From positions 1,305,169-1,369,168 of the forward strand of contig MSDW01000001.1 of NCBI GenBank assembly GCA_001914405.1: a DNA stretch of 64,000 bases, written 5' to 3'. The notes beneath the pieces were generated by a model. The model did no database searches. It was not told where the DNA came from and saw nothing but the letters and a program-made list of their open reading frames with translations. This document shows, in pieces, positions 1-9,268 of the stretch; position 1 is the first letter of the stretch, and each line of letters starts with the position of its first letter. The position numbers and the translations under genes are program-made. This stretch comes from Candidatus Methanohalarchaeum thermophilum. GTDB taxonomy: Archaea; Halobacteriota; Methanonatronarchaeia; Methanonatronarchaeales; Methanonatronarchaeaceae.

Positions 1-515
1 TCGCATTTTAGGCTGTATTCGTCTTCGTGGTTCCATGCTGCTCTGGCTGGGTTATTTATTTGATCGCACGCCTCTATACATCTCTGACATCCAATACACT
101 TTTCCTCATCAACCAACCTAACATTACCATTAACCTCATCAACAGACAAAGCACCAGTAGGACAAGCAGCAACACACTCCGGATACTGACACTGCCTACA
201 CTGCTCCTGCACCAAATCATCAGGAAAACCAGCCAACGGATCTTCAAAAACCTGGATCCGGGAGAGGGAGAGGTTTTCCTTGCCCTCATGAGCTAAAGAA
301 CAGGCGAGCATGCAGCTTCTACATCCTGCACACTTTTCTCTATCAACCAATAGATAAGCCTCTGACGGTGGAGTCTCTACCATTGTTTTTATTTCTTCGA
401 AGCTTCTGCCTTCGGCTTTTTCTATTGTATCAGTAAGAGACCCTAAAGCAAACCCTGCTACTGCTGCTCCAGCACCTCCTGCAATTCCCTTTAAAAAATC
501 TCTTCTATTAACCAT
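1..515 (-). CDS. Tat-exported ferredoxin-like iron-sulfur protein (partial, C-terminus beyond window)
   Basis: The minus-strand reading frame opens at an ATG at 513-515 and runs off the left edge, so at least 171 codons are present. The N-terminus has a twin-arginine motif (RRDFLK, residues 4-9) followed by an Ala/Gly-rich hydrophobic stretch, a typical Tat signal for a protein folded with its cofactors before export. Three cysteine groups follow: C62/65/68/72, C106/109/114/118 and C140/143/146/150, the pattern of electron-transfer subunits with several [4Fe-4S] clusters (DmsB/HybA-like, or the small subunits that accompany aldehyde ferredoxin oxidoreductases). The catalytic partner should lie to the left of the window. 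An electron-transfer role is well supported; the enzyme it serves is unknown. Confidence 0.85.
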   Translation of the reverse strand, partial: MVNRRDFLKGIAGGAGAAVAGFALGSLTDTIEKAEGRSFEEIKTMVETPPSEAYLLVDREKCAGCRSCMLACSLAHEGKENLSLSRIQVFEDPLAGFPDDLVQEQCRQCQYPECVAACPTGALSVDEVNGNVRLVDEEKCIGCQRCIEACDQINNPARAAWNHEDEYSLKC

Positions 516-1470
516 TTTAAACTGAAACCCCTTTCACTATCCTAATTCATTGTTTTAAATAAATCTATTGCCCAATTAAACAACTTCAATACCTTTAATT
601 TTTAAACAAATAAATAAAAAAACTTAAAAAATTAAACCAAACCAAAATTTTTTGAAAAAAATTAAAACAAAAATACTAAAATCTAAAAAAAAATAAAATA
701 ATCTTATAGCCCACAGGATTCTTCACTCCCTCTAGAACAAAACCCTAGAAAACCACAAATCAACAAAAAATTAAAAAACCGAAAAACCAATCACCATCAC
801 TGTCTTCCAAGACTAAAAACCTTCAAAACTACATAATATAACATAAATAACCAATAAATTGGCTTTTCACTTTAATCAGAAACTTAAAGTACTTTATATA
901 GCTTTCAATTTATTTTTTTATTTCTAGGTGAAAAAATAGATTAATCGTACTTTTCAAATTGCATTATGGCTTATATAAGAAGAAATGGTAGTTGATCATC
1001 TCTATTTTGTCTTATCATCTTCTATATTTCAAAAAACTATTTCCTGATTTTCGAGTTTGTCGGGTGAACTACCCCTACCTTACTCGCTTGCGCTCGTGTG
1101 GGGGGGACTTCTTACCAAATAAGTTAAATCCTTCAGACCGACATCTAGTGTTGGTTATTTTCGAGTTTTGGTATAGTCTTTATATTTTTTTTGCGGAAAG
1201 CTTTTTTGGGGGCCAGAAAAAACCGTGGAGAGCTTCTAGCTGCCTTTGGTTTTGCTTGATCTAGGTCTTTTTCTGGAGCGAATAGTTTCAATCTCGGTTG
1301 AGTTCATTGGACGAAGTCCGATATAAAAAGCAATCTTTCTCTTAGGATAAGAATACTTTTATTTCAAGTCCTTATTCTTATGTGAGAAAATTGATTTGGT
1401 TAGAAGTTTTCTTCTTTACTGGTTAATTTGGTTTGTGGTTATTTTGGGTTTTAGATTGTTTTTTATTTGG
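516..1470. other. Intergenic region, AT-rich, with transposon-end relics
   Basis: No convincing gene is seen. 540-840 is A-rich and T-poor on the plus strand, upstream of the minus-strand ferredoxin gene. A short fused-end repeat lies at 1064-1129. About 1150-1330 carries a decayed stretch resembling the interior of the long non-coding elements found at 5957-6381, 10690-11165 and 60215-60699 (shared words such as ggagcgaatagtt). Confidence 0.6.
1064..1129 (-). repeat. Short fused-end element (about 66 bp)
   Basis: Read on the minus strand it starts with the motif ttaacttatttggt, passes through a hairpin built around cgagcgcaagcg, and ends with ggtaggggtagttcac. The same right end closes both TnpB elements (16485 and 20645), so this looks like the two ends of an IS200/IS605-type element joined directly with nothing between them. 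Related units lie at 9529, 12024, 13068 and 33120. Confidence 0.6.
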
Positions 1471-1992
1471 TTATATTTTTTTTATGGCTATCTCTATTGC
1501 TTTCCTTAGGCTAGCTTTGGGCATGATTGTTACGACTGGTATATTTATTATTTTTTCTATTGTTGAACTGACTATTGGTGCACATATTAGGGCGGAAGCT
1601 CCGTCTCTTTCTGCTCTTATTGAGGATATTATTACTTCGTCCATTGATGTTGCTGCATATTCCTCTATTTGGATTTTTTGGTCGTTTTTTTCTATGTATT
1701 TTTTTTCGATTTTGTCTAGTACTGGTCTGGTACCTATTATAGCTATGAATTTGTTTTTTTTCTTTTCTCCTGTAAGTTCTCTAACTGTATTGATTATTTT
1801 TCGGACGGTTTTTAGATTTGGTTCTCTTTCGCTTGATACTATTTTGTATAGTGTGCTTGCTGGTATATTGGCTGCTTTGCTGAAGTTTGATATGTTGGTT
1901 TTTAGTTCTTCTGTTATTGTTGTCTTTAGTGTTTTTGCGAATTCTTTATTTGATTTTAAGGCTGCTTTAATTAATTTTCTCTCAGCCCTCAT
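1471..1992 (-). CDS. HTH transcriptional regulator with PrpR-N-like effector domain
   Basis: 173 residues. Residues about 30-72 form a Cro/XRE-type helix-turn-helix (FSKAANIPASTLYKIVSSE, then a third helix with KTVRKIINTVREL). The C-terminal part (IRAERDGASALICAPIVSSTIEKIINIPVVTIMP) resembles the signal-sensing PrpR-N fold of archaeal one-component regulators. It is divergent from the ABC transporter gene at 2124, with a shared 130-bp AT-rich intergenic region, so it may control that transporter. The long plus-strand open frame over the same region is its shadow: the minus frame has a coherent protein composition, the plus frame is a run of F/I/S/L. Confidence 0.75.
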   Translation of the reverse strand: MRAERKLIKAALKSNKEFAKTLKTTITEELKTNISNFSKAANIPASTLYKIVSSEREPNLKTVRKIINTVRELTGEKKKNKFIAIIGTRPVLDKIEKKYIEKNDQKIQIEEYAATSMDEVIISSIRAERDGASALICAPIVSSTIEKIINIPVVTIMPKASLRKAIEIAIKKI

Positions 1993-2123
1993 GTTTGCCT
2001 CCTTTTGTTAATTATATTGGATAATATTGTTAAAATATACATTAATTTTTCCTTTTTATACAATTATTCTATGTTTTAGTAAAAAAATTTAATATGGGGA
2101 AAGAGGGATTGTAAAAAAGAAAC

Positions 2124-3242
2124 ATGAAAAGCGAGATCAAAACCACATTATCAATAGGATTAATAGTGGCATTACTATTGGTGTCATTTGGATGTTTACA
2201 AAATAACGAAAACAACCAAGATCAACCTATTCAATTAGTAAGACGTGGAGGACAACAGATGGTTGATTCTCTATCTGAAGGAAGTATCTCTGCTTTTATA
2301 GGCTGGGAGCCTTACAACGCCCAGGCAGTAGTAAACAATGATGCAAAAATCCTGATGAACAGCAGTGAAATATGGAATCATCATCCCTGTTGTGTTGTAG
2401 CATATGATAGCAACTGGTACCAAGAAGTCGGAGAAGAAAAAGCAGATAATATACTTAAAAGATACCTTTGGGCACATGTAAAGGCGACAGAGTGGGTTCA
2501 CGAGGCAAAATCAAGTAATTCGGATAACCATAAAAGATTAATAGATATTTCGGAATCTTACACGAAAAGAAGTGAAGATGTAGTAGAATTTGGACTTGGT
2601 AATGTAGACTATGACTACAAACTGGACAAGGAGGGAGTCAATACATATATCTCAAAATTAAGGGAATACGGGCTATTCCAAGAAGGCAAATGGAATCAAG
2701 CTGGATTTGAGTCTGCAGAAGATTACACAGATAACTTAATCCAAGAAAAATACCTTAAATGGGCGATCGAACATAAAAATAGTAGTGCAGAAGAGATAAA
2801 AGAACTAACCGGGGGATCAGATTATTCAATTGAAGTAGGAATCTTGGTTGAAGATCTACACGAAGTAGCATTTATGGCAGCCAGAGACTTAGGGCTATTT
2901 GAAGAAGTAGGCCTAAATGTCAAAATCCCCGATGAAGCTCCCTATGATAATGGAGCCAACGAAATGTTATCAGGTTTCAAGGAAAATGACATCGATATAG
3001 GGAATTTAGGAATAGCACCAGCTTCAATCCACAGAATAAATAGCAATAACTTCGATACAAATGACACTAAAATAAATGTCATTAGCGCCATAAATTACAA
3101 TGGATCTGCAATCGTAGTAAACGATGAAATTAATTCTCTAAGAGATCTTCAAGGTAAAACTATGGCCTATCCAGGTGAAGGAACCGTCCAGATGTTCTTG
3201 ACATACATGGCTGCAGAAAAGGCAAATATCTCAGTTAGATAA
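2124..3242 (+). CDS. ABC transporter substrate-binding lipoprotein, halves in swapped order
   Basis: 372 residues with a lipoprotein signal (hydrophobic helix, then FGCLQ lipobox, Cys at about 24). The family is the NMT1/SsuA/TauA type that binds nitrate, sulfonates, pyrimidine precursors and similar small solutes. The order is odd. The signal is followed directly by what is normally the C-terminal half (DSLSEGSISAFIGWEPYNA, HHPCCVV, AHVKATEWV). Only then comes what is normally the N-terminal half (EVGILVEDLHEVAFMAARD, DIGNLGIAPASI, INSLRDLQGKTMAYPGEGT). The frame stops just where the second half should resume, 43 nt before the permease gene. This is either a circular permutation or what remains of a tandem two-domain protein after deletions. 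Function as a binding protein is uncertain. Confidence 0.8.
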   Translation: MKSEIKTTLSIGLIVALLLVSFGCLQNNENNQDQPIQLVRRGGQQMVDSLSEGSISAFIGWEPYNAQAVVNNDAKILMNSSEIWNHHPCCVVAYDSNWYQEVGEEKADNILKRYLWAHVKATEWVHEAKSSNSDNHKRLIDISESYTKRSEDVVEFGLGNVDYDYKLDKEGVNTYISKLREYGLFQEGKWNQAGFESAEDYTDNLIQEKYLKWAIEHKNSSAEEIKELTGGSDYSIEVGILVEDLHEVAFMAARDLGLFEEVGLNVKIPDEAPYDNGANEMLSGFKENDIDIGNLGIAPASIHRINSNNFDTNDTKINVISAINYNGSAIVVNDEINSLRDLQGKTMAYPGEGTVQMFLTYMAAEKANISVR

Positions 3243-3285
3243 AATAAAGTGGATAAAGAAGAGATAAAGCCAAGGCAAGATTACC

Positions 3286-4098
3286 ATGGATATCCCAGAT
3301 CTACCTAAAAAGTACCGCAGCACTATTCGTAGAATCTCTTCTATTTTATTATTTATAGTAATCTGGCATATATTAGTTGTATCTGCAGACAAAGGAATAT
3401 ACACTATACCTGGGTTAGAGTTTGGAAGTATACCAACGCCTATAGAAACTTGGAACGGATTCATTGAATCTATAGGTACAACTAGAACGGGTCCAGTAGT
3501 CAGATATGGAATAGAATACCACATACTATATAGCCTAAGAAGAGTACTAATAGCATTCATTTTTTCACTAATTGTTGGAATACCAATCGGACTAGGCATA
3601 GGATACTCAAAAACTATTAGAGATCTATTTGAACCAATAATAGAATTATCAAGACATGTACCACCAATAGCCTGGATTCCACTAACATTATTTATAATCT
3701 CTATAGGATGGTTTAGGCCAGTTTTCATAGTTTTTATTGGAATAGTATTTCCATTAGTCCTAAATACAGTCTATGGAGTCCAAAATACAAACGAAAGATT
3801 TGTAGAAATAGCAAAAACTCTAGGAGCAAATAAATACCAAGTATTACTAAAGGTAGTTATCCCAGCTTCTATTCCATCCATCATGACAGGCGCTAGAGTA
3901 GGCCTAGGAATAGGCTGGATGACTATAGTAGCGGCGGAAATGATTATAGAATCTAGAATCGGAATAGGTTACATGATATGGCAAACCGGCGAAATAGGCC
4001 ATTACCCCAGCATGATCGCCGCAATGATAGTAACAGGCATAGTCGGATTCTCAATGGATAGAGGAATCAGATTACTCAAATCAAAAATCTGGACCTAA
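3286..4098 (+). CDS. ABC transporter permease, NitT/TauT (SsuC) type
   Basis: 270 residues with about six hydrophobic segments. The cytoplasmic coupling motif for the ATPase is clear ([20 protein letters not shown], about residues 183-202), followed by [15 protein letters not shown], typical of SsuC/TauC/NrtB permeases. It follows the binding protein by 43 nt and should form the membrane channel for its solute. No ATP-binding subunit follows; the gene is trailed by transposon relics. It either borrows an ATPase encoded elsewhere or belongs to a broken operon. The ATG at 3286 is the first in-frame start after a stop at 3265-3267. Confidence 0.85.
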   Translation: MDIPDLPKKYRSTIRRISSILLFIVIWHILVVSADKGIYTIPGLEFGSIPTPIETWNGFIESIGTTRTGPVVRYGIEYHILYSLRRVLIAFIFSLIVGIPIGLGIGYSKTIRDLFEPIIELSRHVPPIAWIPLTLFIISIGWFRPVFIVFIGIVFPLVLNTVYGVQNTNERFVEIAKTLGANKYQVLLKVVIPASIPSIMTGARVGLGIGWMTIVAAEMIIESRIGIGYMIWQTGEIGHYPSMIAAMIVTGIVGFSMDRGIRLLKSKIWT

Positions 4099-4339
4099 AA
4101 ACAACAAAACCTAATTTTTCCCTACAAATAAAAGAAAAAGAAAAAAATTTAGGGAATAAAATAAAAGAAGAACTGAGAGGCCTCTGATTTCTGTTTTCCT
4201 CTTAAGAGTTTTATCTTAATGGGTCGCTAAAGGCCCTCGCCCTTTAGGACGGGGATACAGCGACCTAAACTCAACGAACTTTAAGTGTGGGCTCAAAGAA
4301 CATGGATGTAGGTTCTAAAACAGAGGCAGAACCTAAGAG

Positions 4340-4720
4340 GTATGACTTAACAGCGGGAGTTCCTACTTAGTTACTTTCTCCGATATCATCTTATCTTTTG
4401 TACGAGATACCGTAAACCTTTTCTAGAGAACGGGGTAGCAGAGATATTAGAGGAATAAGTAGATAGAGTTTTAAAGAAGAGAGATATTGAGGTACTCAAC
4501 AAAGAGACAAGCACCAACCACACCTACATCCCCTTCAGAACCAAACCCAGCCACAGACCTATCGAAAACCGTTAAAATACTCAAGGGAATGACAAGCAGG
4601 AAACTACGGAACGAATACAGTCACCCCCAGAAACAGGACGCTCTCTGGTAACTAACATACAATCTCGCAACTACAGGGGAAGTCACCCCTTAACCAACTT
4701 AAAGGACATGTCGAAGGCCA
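4340..4720 (+). pseudogene. tnpA: tnpA relic (Y1 transposase of IS200 family)
   Basis: Conceptual translation in more than one frame gives recognisable Y1 HUH-transposase segments: RYHLIFCTRYRKPFLENG, DIEVLNKETSTNHTYIPF, ILKGMTSRKLRNEY, and the catalytic-tyrosine region with LTYNLATTGEV. Premature stops and at least one frame change break it. The metal-binding HUH site reads NHTYI, so its second histidine is already lost. Y1 transposases cut and join single-stranded element ends at hairpins; this copy cannot make an intact enzyme. Confidence 0.75.
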
Positions 4721-4729
4721 AAGGTGAGG

Positions 4730-5715
4730 AATATTGCAGAAAACTATGCAGGCTGGAATTATTAGCCTTACTAACATCAAAGGAAGAACAGCTTGAAAAG
4801 GAATACGAGAATTTCCAGGATTACCTATACAACGATTCTGACGTAGAACTTTATTTTGCGAATAAGCAGCGAGCAAATAGATACTAAGACACAATCAAAG
4901 ATGGTAAAGAGTACCCAATTTCAATATGAAATGACCTGATAGAAGCACGAGGATGTGATTTGGATGTGGGGGATTACTTTGTGGAGATTCCGATAGCACA
5001 GCGTTATGGAGGATTAAAGGTTCCTGTCAAAACTCATACTAGGATTCCAGAAGGTTCTGAGTCCATTGAATCCAAACTTTACCGTTAAGAAACCCAGTTC
5101 TATATCAATATTACCCTTTCCTATGAGGAACTTGAACAATTTGAGGATGATAGAGTGATTGGTATTGACTTTGGTTTGGAGCGTCTTGTTGTTGGAGTAA
5201 CTTTGTTAGTGGCAGATGAAAGGGGTGTAGGATGTGTTCTTTGAAGGAGATGAGGTTAAGGAGACTCAGTGTTAGTATGTCTATTTCCGTAGAAGCTCTT
5301 CAGAAGGCAAGAAGTGGAAGTACAAGGAGTACGATAAGGTTAGGGATCAGCTCCATGTGATCACCATAGCCATTGCAGAAAAGGCAGAGGAAGAGAATCT
5401 TGCTGTAGCAGCGGGAGACCTAGAAGATATCCAGGACCAAGGTAATGGGAAGACAATGAACTGGAGGCTCCATAGCTTCCCACTACAAATTTAGGAAGTT
5501 ATTGGGGGATAAGTGTCGGGAGCGGAGCGTCCAGTATATAGAGGTTAGTGAAGCTTACACATCGCAGACATGTTATAAGTGTGGAAGAGTAAGCTGGTAG
5601 GGTTACTTAAGATCATGTTTTTTGTGGTGGCTCCAAGCTTGAATAGGGATTTGGCTGGAGCTGCTAACATCGCAAAACTGGCTGTGTCCAAGCTTGGGAC
5701 AAAGCCTTTGGAAAC
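4730..5715 (+). pseudogene. tnpB: tnpB relic (RNA-guided nuclease family, IS605 type)
   Basis: Recognisable TnpB pieces occur in shifting frames: VPVKTHTRIPEGSESIESKL, the first RuvC motif IGIDFGLERLVVGVT, GDLEDIQDQGNGKTMN around the second, the zinc-ribbon start YTSQTCYKCG, and the last RuvC motif region NRDLAGAANIAKLAVSKLGT. Several stops and frameshifts make it non-coding. It lies just downstream of the tnpA relic, as in IS605. Confidence 0.75.
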
Positions 5716-5739
5716 AGTAGGGGCATAGTGGCAATACCC

Positions 5740-5941
5740 CTCCCCTCTTACTAAAATGGACTTTCCTCAGCGAATAAGGTCTAAGCTGAGGGAAATGGAA
5801 CTTCCTAGCCATGACCTAGGGCTCTTCCTATCGAATTTTTGGTTTCCGGTAGGAGGAAGTCGGCGAGTGAAGCAGGAACCTCAAAAACCCAAAACTCAAA
5901 ACTTCAATGAATCTCTGCCCTTTAAGGCGGAGAGAATGTCA
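5740..5941 (+). ncRNA. Candidate omega-RNA-like 3' scaffold of the decayed element
   Basis: The block after the tnpB relic contains a hairpin-rich segment (cttcctatcg ... ccggtagg, then aggaagtcggcgagtgaag). Homologous blocks end the elements at about 24110-24284 and 27510-27676. In TnpB systems the RNA guide scaffold derives from this 3' region and the element's right end. The assignment rests on position and repetition only; transcription is not shown. Confidence 0.35.
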
Positions 5942-5956
5942 CCTCTTGGATTAAGG

Positions 5957-6381
5957 TTTTATTTTAGTGGTTGAGAAGTCCCTTTATTAAATCTTTGATT
6001 TTGGTAGAGTGATGAATCAATCACTAAGTGTTAAGTGGTTCTAAGACCGATCAAGGGTTGGTAGTTGGTTGGGGGTCTGCCTTGAACAAAAAGCAATCCC
6101 TTTTTAAAGACAAGTTTATAGGGTAAGCCTGAAACGGTTTTGGAGTAGGGGTCCAGGTGGTTAGTGTGGAGCAGCCATTGAGGAATAAGAGGAGCCATTG
6201 AGGCTAATATATGGGCTCTTGTATCTGCCCTAATCCGGGTCTTCCTCAGAGCAATAGTTCCCTTGCTGACTGGGTGTATGAGACAAGCCCAGTGAACAAG
6301 GCAAACTTCAATTTGGATAAGGCCCATAAGGAAGCCCGCTTCCTCACCGAACAAATGTGAAGTTGGGTAGGGGTCACTTCA
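5957..6381 (+). mobile_element. Non-autonomous element, long-body family (about 425 bp)
   Basis: Starts with the left-end motif attttagtggttgagaag, then a hairpin and gatgaatcaa, and ends with taggggtcacttcac. The interior has no coherent ORF but shares words with 60215-60699 (tggtagttggttgg; taatatatggg ... gtatttgtcct) and, inverted, with 18677-19158 and 61276-61737. It looks like a deletion derivative of a TnpB-type element with its own conserved body. Confidence 0.65.
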
Positions 6382-6440
6382 CTATTCCTAAAGATTATAA
6401 AATTATTACTTAGATATTCTCTTCGTGGAATGGATTATCT

Positions 6441-7133
6441 ATGTTCGATGAAATTGAATCGGTTAAGCAGAATTATAGGTATATTTTGTTGATGTTAGTG
6501 TTCTTAGTTGCTATAATAATTGCATATAGGTATCTAAGTCCTTTTTTAGATTTTTTCTATGATATTGATAGTCTAAGGGAATTTATTCGTGGCTTTGGTG
6601 TTTTTTCTCCTATTTTGTTTATTGGCGTAATGATATTCCAGATTTTGGCTGCTCCTATACCAGGTCATGTGATTTATTTAGCTGGTGGTTACCTTTTTTC
6701 TCCAATTCCGGGTATTATATATAGCTTAATTGGGCTGTTCATAGGTAGTTTTATAGCTATATATTTAAGTAGGTGTTTAGGTAGGCCTTTTGTAGAAAGG
6801 ATGGTTAGTGCTGAACACTTGGAGAAATTTGATCAACTCTCTTCGGGTTACGGTTTACCGGCTATCTTTTTTATTTTTTTATTACCTGGTTTTCCTGATG
6901 ATGCTTTATGTTTTATCTCAGGGTTAACCAACCTTAGATTGAGAGGCTTATTAATAGCTGTAATGATGGGTCGAGCACCTAGTTTAATTTTAATGGTGAT
7001 AGCAGGTCGAAATTTGGCTGAGGCAGAATGGATGATGTTTTTTTTGATTATCTTAGTGATATCTATAGTTAGTTTAATAGCTTTAAAATATCGTAAAAGG
7101 ATTTTTAATTATGGAAACAGCACACAAAAGTAA
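6441..7133 (+). CDS. VTT-domain (TVP38/TMEM64 family) membrane protein
   Basis: 230 residues, strongly hydrophobic, with about six membrane segments. The central part matches the VTT/SNARE-associated (DedA-like) fold: APIPGHVIYLAGGYLFSPIPGIIYSLIGLFIGS, with the re-entrant G-rich loop, and later LLPGFPDDALCFISGLTNL and MGRAPSLILMV. Relatives in other organisms act as lipid scramblases or transporters. It sits between two transposon-derived repeats and its nearest gene neighbours are on the other strand, so it is probably transcribed alone. Length is normal for the family. The substrate in archaea is not known. Confidence 0.8.
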   Translation: MFDEIESVKQNYRYILLMLVFLVAIIIAYRYLSPFLDFFYDIDSLREFIRGFGVFSPILFIGVMIFQILAAPIPGHVIYLAGGYLFSPIPGIIYSLIGLFIGSFIAIYLSRCLGRPFVERMVSAEHLEKFDQLSSGYGLPAIFFIFLLPGFPDDALCFISGLTNLRLRGLLIAVMMGRAPSLILMVIAGRNLAEAEWMMFFLIILVISIVSLIALKYRKRIFNYGNSTQK

Positions 7134-7164
7134 TAAATAAATAGAGTACTCTAATGGTTTTTCT

Positions 7165-7222
7165 CTAATTTATTTGGTGAGAACTTTTCCTTTCTTATGA
7201 ATGTAAGCGAGTAAGATGAGAG
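7165..7222 (+). repeat. Short fused-end element, degenerate
   Basis: Contains the left-end variant taatttatttggtgagaac followed by a hairpin (cttatgaatgtaagcgagtaag). It occupies the gap between the converging genes at 6441 and 7230, where it could act as a shared terminator. Confidence 0.4.
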
Positions 7223-7229
7223 TTTTTCT

Positions 7230-7901
7230 TTAGAGGATTGCTGAGATAAAAGATCTTAGTTCTGTCCATAGAGTTATTCTTGCTAGAATTAGGAAAGTGA
7301 TTGAGGTTATAAGTAGGTTTAGTTTAATTTTTTTCATCCAATTAGGGTATTTTTCACAGTTTTTAGCTATATAGGAGAGGTAATCGCTTATTGCTAATAT
7401 GGATGCTATTAAGATAAGCCATAGTATGGCTTCAGCTAAAAGTGATGCGTTTATGACTAGAGCAAAAAGCACGATAAATTGGAGGTTTATTACTATCTTA
7501 CCTGGGATTCTAGATTTGATTTTACTTAGTTCAGGGATACCCGTGTAAAGAGATAGTAGTGCTAGTATTACTATGAAGATATCTTTTGCAAAAAATATAA
7601 GTAGATAGTCGTATGTCAGTCCTTGTGTGTCGCCGTACTCTATCATGTAGTGTACAAAGCCAAATAACAATATCACTAGGACTACTTTGTCTACGATAGG
7701 ATCAAATATACTGCCAAAATTGGTTTTCATGTCATATTTTCTAGCTATGTAGCCATCTAATCCATCGGTAGCTACTAAGATAAAAAACAAAGGTAATTTG
7801 ATTGATGATTCTATATAAAATAATATCAAAAAGGCAAGAGGAATTCGAGAAGCGGTAATTAAGTTTGGTAGATTAAGCAATTTTTTTATTTTGGATGACA
7901 T
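7230..7901 (-). CDS. CDP-alcohol phosphatidyltransferase family enzyme
   Basis: 223 residues, about six membrane segments. The full catalytic signature D-x2-D-G-x2-A-R-x8-G-x3-D-x3-D is present at D46, D49, G50, A53, R54, G63, D67 and D71. Such enzymes join a CDP-activated lipid (CDP-archaeol here) to a polar alcohol to make membrane phospholipids. The exact head group (glycerol phosphate, inositol phosphate or other) cannot be read from sequence. Its start overlaps the stop of the upstream EEP hydrolase gene (TAATG), so the two are translationally coupled and may act in the same lipid pathway. Confidence 0.85.
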   Translation of the reverse strand: MSSKIKKLLNLPNLITASRIPLAFLILFYIESSIKLPLFFILVATDGLDGYIARKYDMKTNFGSIFDPIVDKVVLVILLFGFVHYMIEYGDTQGLTYDYLLIFFAKDIFIVILALLSLYTGIPELSKIKSRIPGKIVINLQFIVLFALVINASLLAEAILWLILIASILAISDYLSYIAKNCEKYPNWMKKIKLNLLITSITFLILARITLWTELRSFISAIL

Positions 7902-8662
7902 TATGGATTTATTTCGGTTATAAGAGCATTATGATCGGAAACTCTTTTAGGTAACTGTTCGTATCTTGATACATCTAAGTTAGGAGAATGAATCAATAGA
8001 TCGTATCTAGGTTCATTGAAGATATATCTGTCTAAGTTTGCTTCTGGAATAGTCTTCTTAGGATCTCGAGCTTGTAAGTTAAACTCGGTTAATAAATCTT
8101 CTATTTCTTCTAAACCCCCTAAGAGATTAAAATCTCCTATAATAGCTACTTTATTGAGTCTTTTAGTAAGATAAAAAAGTTCTTTAAGTTGTTCTCTTCT
8201 CATATTAGAAGAAAGAGGTAAGTGAACTGTGAAAACAGAGAAAGATTCATCAATATTTACTTCGATCGCGAGGTTTTTTAATCCCTTCGAAAAGTAGTGA
8301 GGCCTAACTTCCCAATTATGTTTAAATAAAACCGAATTAGATAAATGCCTAAGCAACGGGATCTTATTAGCCTTATTCCCATACTTATTATAGCTTTTAC
8401 AGCTGTAATCCCTAAGCGAAAAATCCTTTCTGATCTTTTTAGTGTGGCCAGGAGTCCTAGTCCTAATAGAACCTTCATCAACCTCCTGAAACGCCACTAA
8501 ATCAGGTTCTTCCTCTTCGATGAGATTAAGCGCTTCATCGATCTTTCCATGCTCTAATTCTTGGTTACAGCCCAATATAGCTCTATATGGCTTCTTCAAG
8601 TAATCTAAAGTACTTCCATTGTAACCTAAGAAATATCCAACATTCCAACTAAGAATCTTCAT
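7901..8662 (-). CDS. Endonuclease/exonuclease/phosphatase (EEP) superfamily hydrolase
   Basis: 253 residues. Motifs of the DNase I-like fold run in order: LSWNVGYF at the N-terminus (metal-site Asn), LVAFQEVDEG (catalytic Glu, about residue 60), FTVHLPLSS, IIGDFNLLG (Asp/Asn pair, about 177-179) and SDHNALI at the C-terminus (catalytic Asp-His). The family covers DNA-repair nucleases, RNA deadenylases and phosphodiesterases acting on lipids. Coupling to a phospholipid synthase gene by a TAATG overlap favours a lipid or soluble phosphodiester substrate, but this is inference. No signal peptide is seen. Confidence 0.85.
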   Translation of the reverse strand: MKILSWNVGYFLGYNGSTLDYLKKPYRAILGCNQELEHGKIDEALNLIEEEEPDLVAFQEVDEGSIRTRTPGHTKKIRKDFSLRDYSCKSYNKYGNKANKIPLLRHLSNSVLFKHNWEVRPHYFSKGLKNLAIEVNIDESFSVFTVHLPLSSNMRREQLKELFYLTKRLNKVAIIGDFNLLGGLEEIEDLLTEFNLQARDPKKTIPEANLDRYIFNEPRYDLLIHSPNLDVSRYEQLPKRVSDHNALITEINP

Positions 8663-8744
8663 CCAACCTAAATTAATCTTGAAAAGTTAAACTTTTTTTG
8701 TAACAGAAATTAAGAAATAGGGACTAGGGACTAGAGGAAATAAC

Positions 8745-9130
8745 GTGAAGTGACCCCATAGCAAGCTGTGGGGGTTCTCTGCGGGTGATTCTGCCTCTTC
8801 ATCGGGCTTCTCTCATTCACCTCGGTCAGCAGAGAACTTGCGCTTTGGACGGGACCATATTGTATGGGTGGCAGGGTGATTTTGGTCGCCCCTAGTATAC
8901 TAGGTGCTGTTACAGGTTCTCTGTAGCTTCACACTACTCGACGCCACCCCCTCTCAACTTCTCGATTTCTTGAGAGGTGGAGCATGTAAAGCACTCAAAA
9001 ACCCCCACTTTTAGGGGTAAAAGATACTTAGTAGTATTATAATTTAAGTTTAACGGGATTCACTCCTCCCCACGACAAGCCGTGAGGTTCTCTCCCTCTC
9101 CCTACTATAGATCTCAAAAACTTAGATAGA
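8745..9130 (-). mobile_element. Degenerate non-autonomous element(s)
   Basis: Begins (inverted) with gtgaagtgacccc, the reverse of the long-body right end, and shares gcagagaacttgcgctttg-type words with the element at 61276-61737. Shorter pieces with cccacgacaagccgtgagg and a ccccacttttagggg hairpin follow. No coding frame is seen. It is probably two or more nested, decayed copies; borders are approximate. Confidence 0.5.
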
Positions 9131-9222
9131 GACATATATTGCTTTTCTTATAGCAAACTCTTTTTTACCGAGCCTAATTTATTATTAAAAATTATTATAA
9201 TTATTTTTCATTTTATAGAACT

Positions 9223-9263
9223 TTTTATATACCAGATACATCAAATGATACAATGAAAGGTGA
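9223..9263 (+). promoter_or_regulatory. TATA box and Shine-Dalgarno for a short gene
   Basis: A TATA element (tttttatata, about 9222-9231) lies about 40 nt before the ATG at 9269, and a strong archaeal ribosome-binding site (aaaggtga, 9256-9263) sits five bases before that ATG. Both signals at proper spacing support the very short ORF as a real gene. Confidence 0.6.
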
Positions 9264-9268
9264 TAAAA

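Larger units (their letters stand above)
4229..5941 (+). mobile_element. Degenerate IS200/IS605-type element
   Basis: The left part has a hairpin with gccctttaggac and ggggata near 4238-4256; the right end has the matching tctgccctttaaggcgga motif near 5922-5941, followed by gaatgtcac. Between them lie wrecked tnpA and tnpB reading frames in family order (transposase first, TnpB second), both on the plus strand. Elements sharing these end motifs recur at 23785-24284, 27250-27974 and 61738-61866. Borders are estimated by eye to within about 15 bp. Confidence 0.75.

Noticed and set aside
992-1264. 90-codon open frame
   Set aside because: It runs through a short repeat and element debris; composition and lack of start signals argue against a gene.
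1433-2011. Long plus-strand open frame of 192 codons
   Set aside because: It is a shadow of the minus-strand HTH regulator gene; its translation is a run of F/I/S/L without a domain, while the minus frame has a clear helix-turn-helix.
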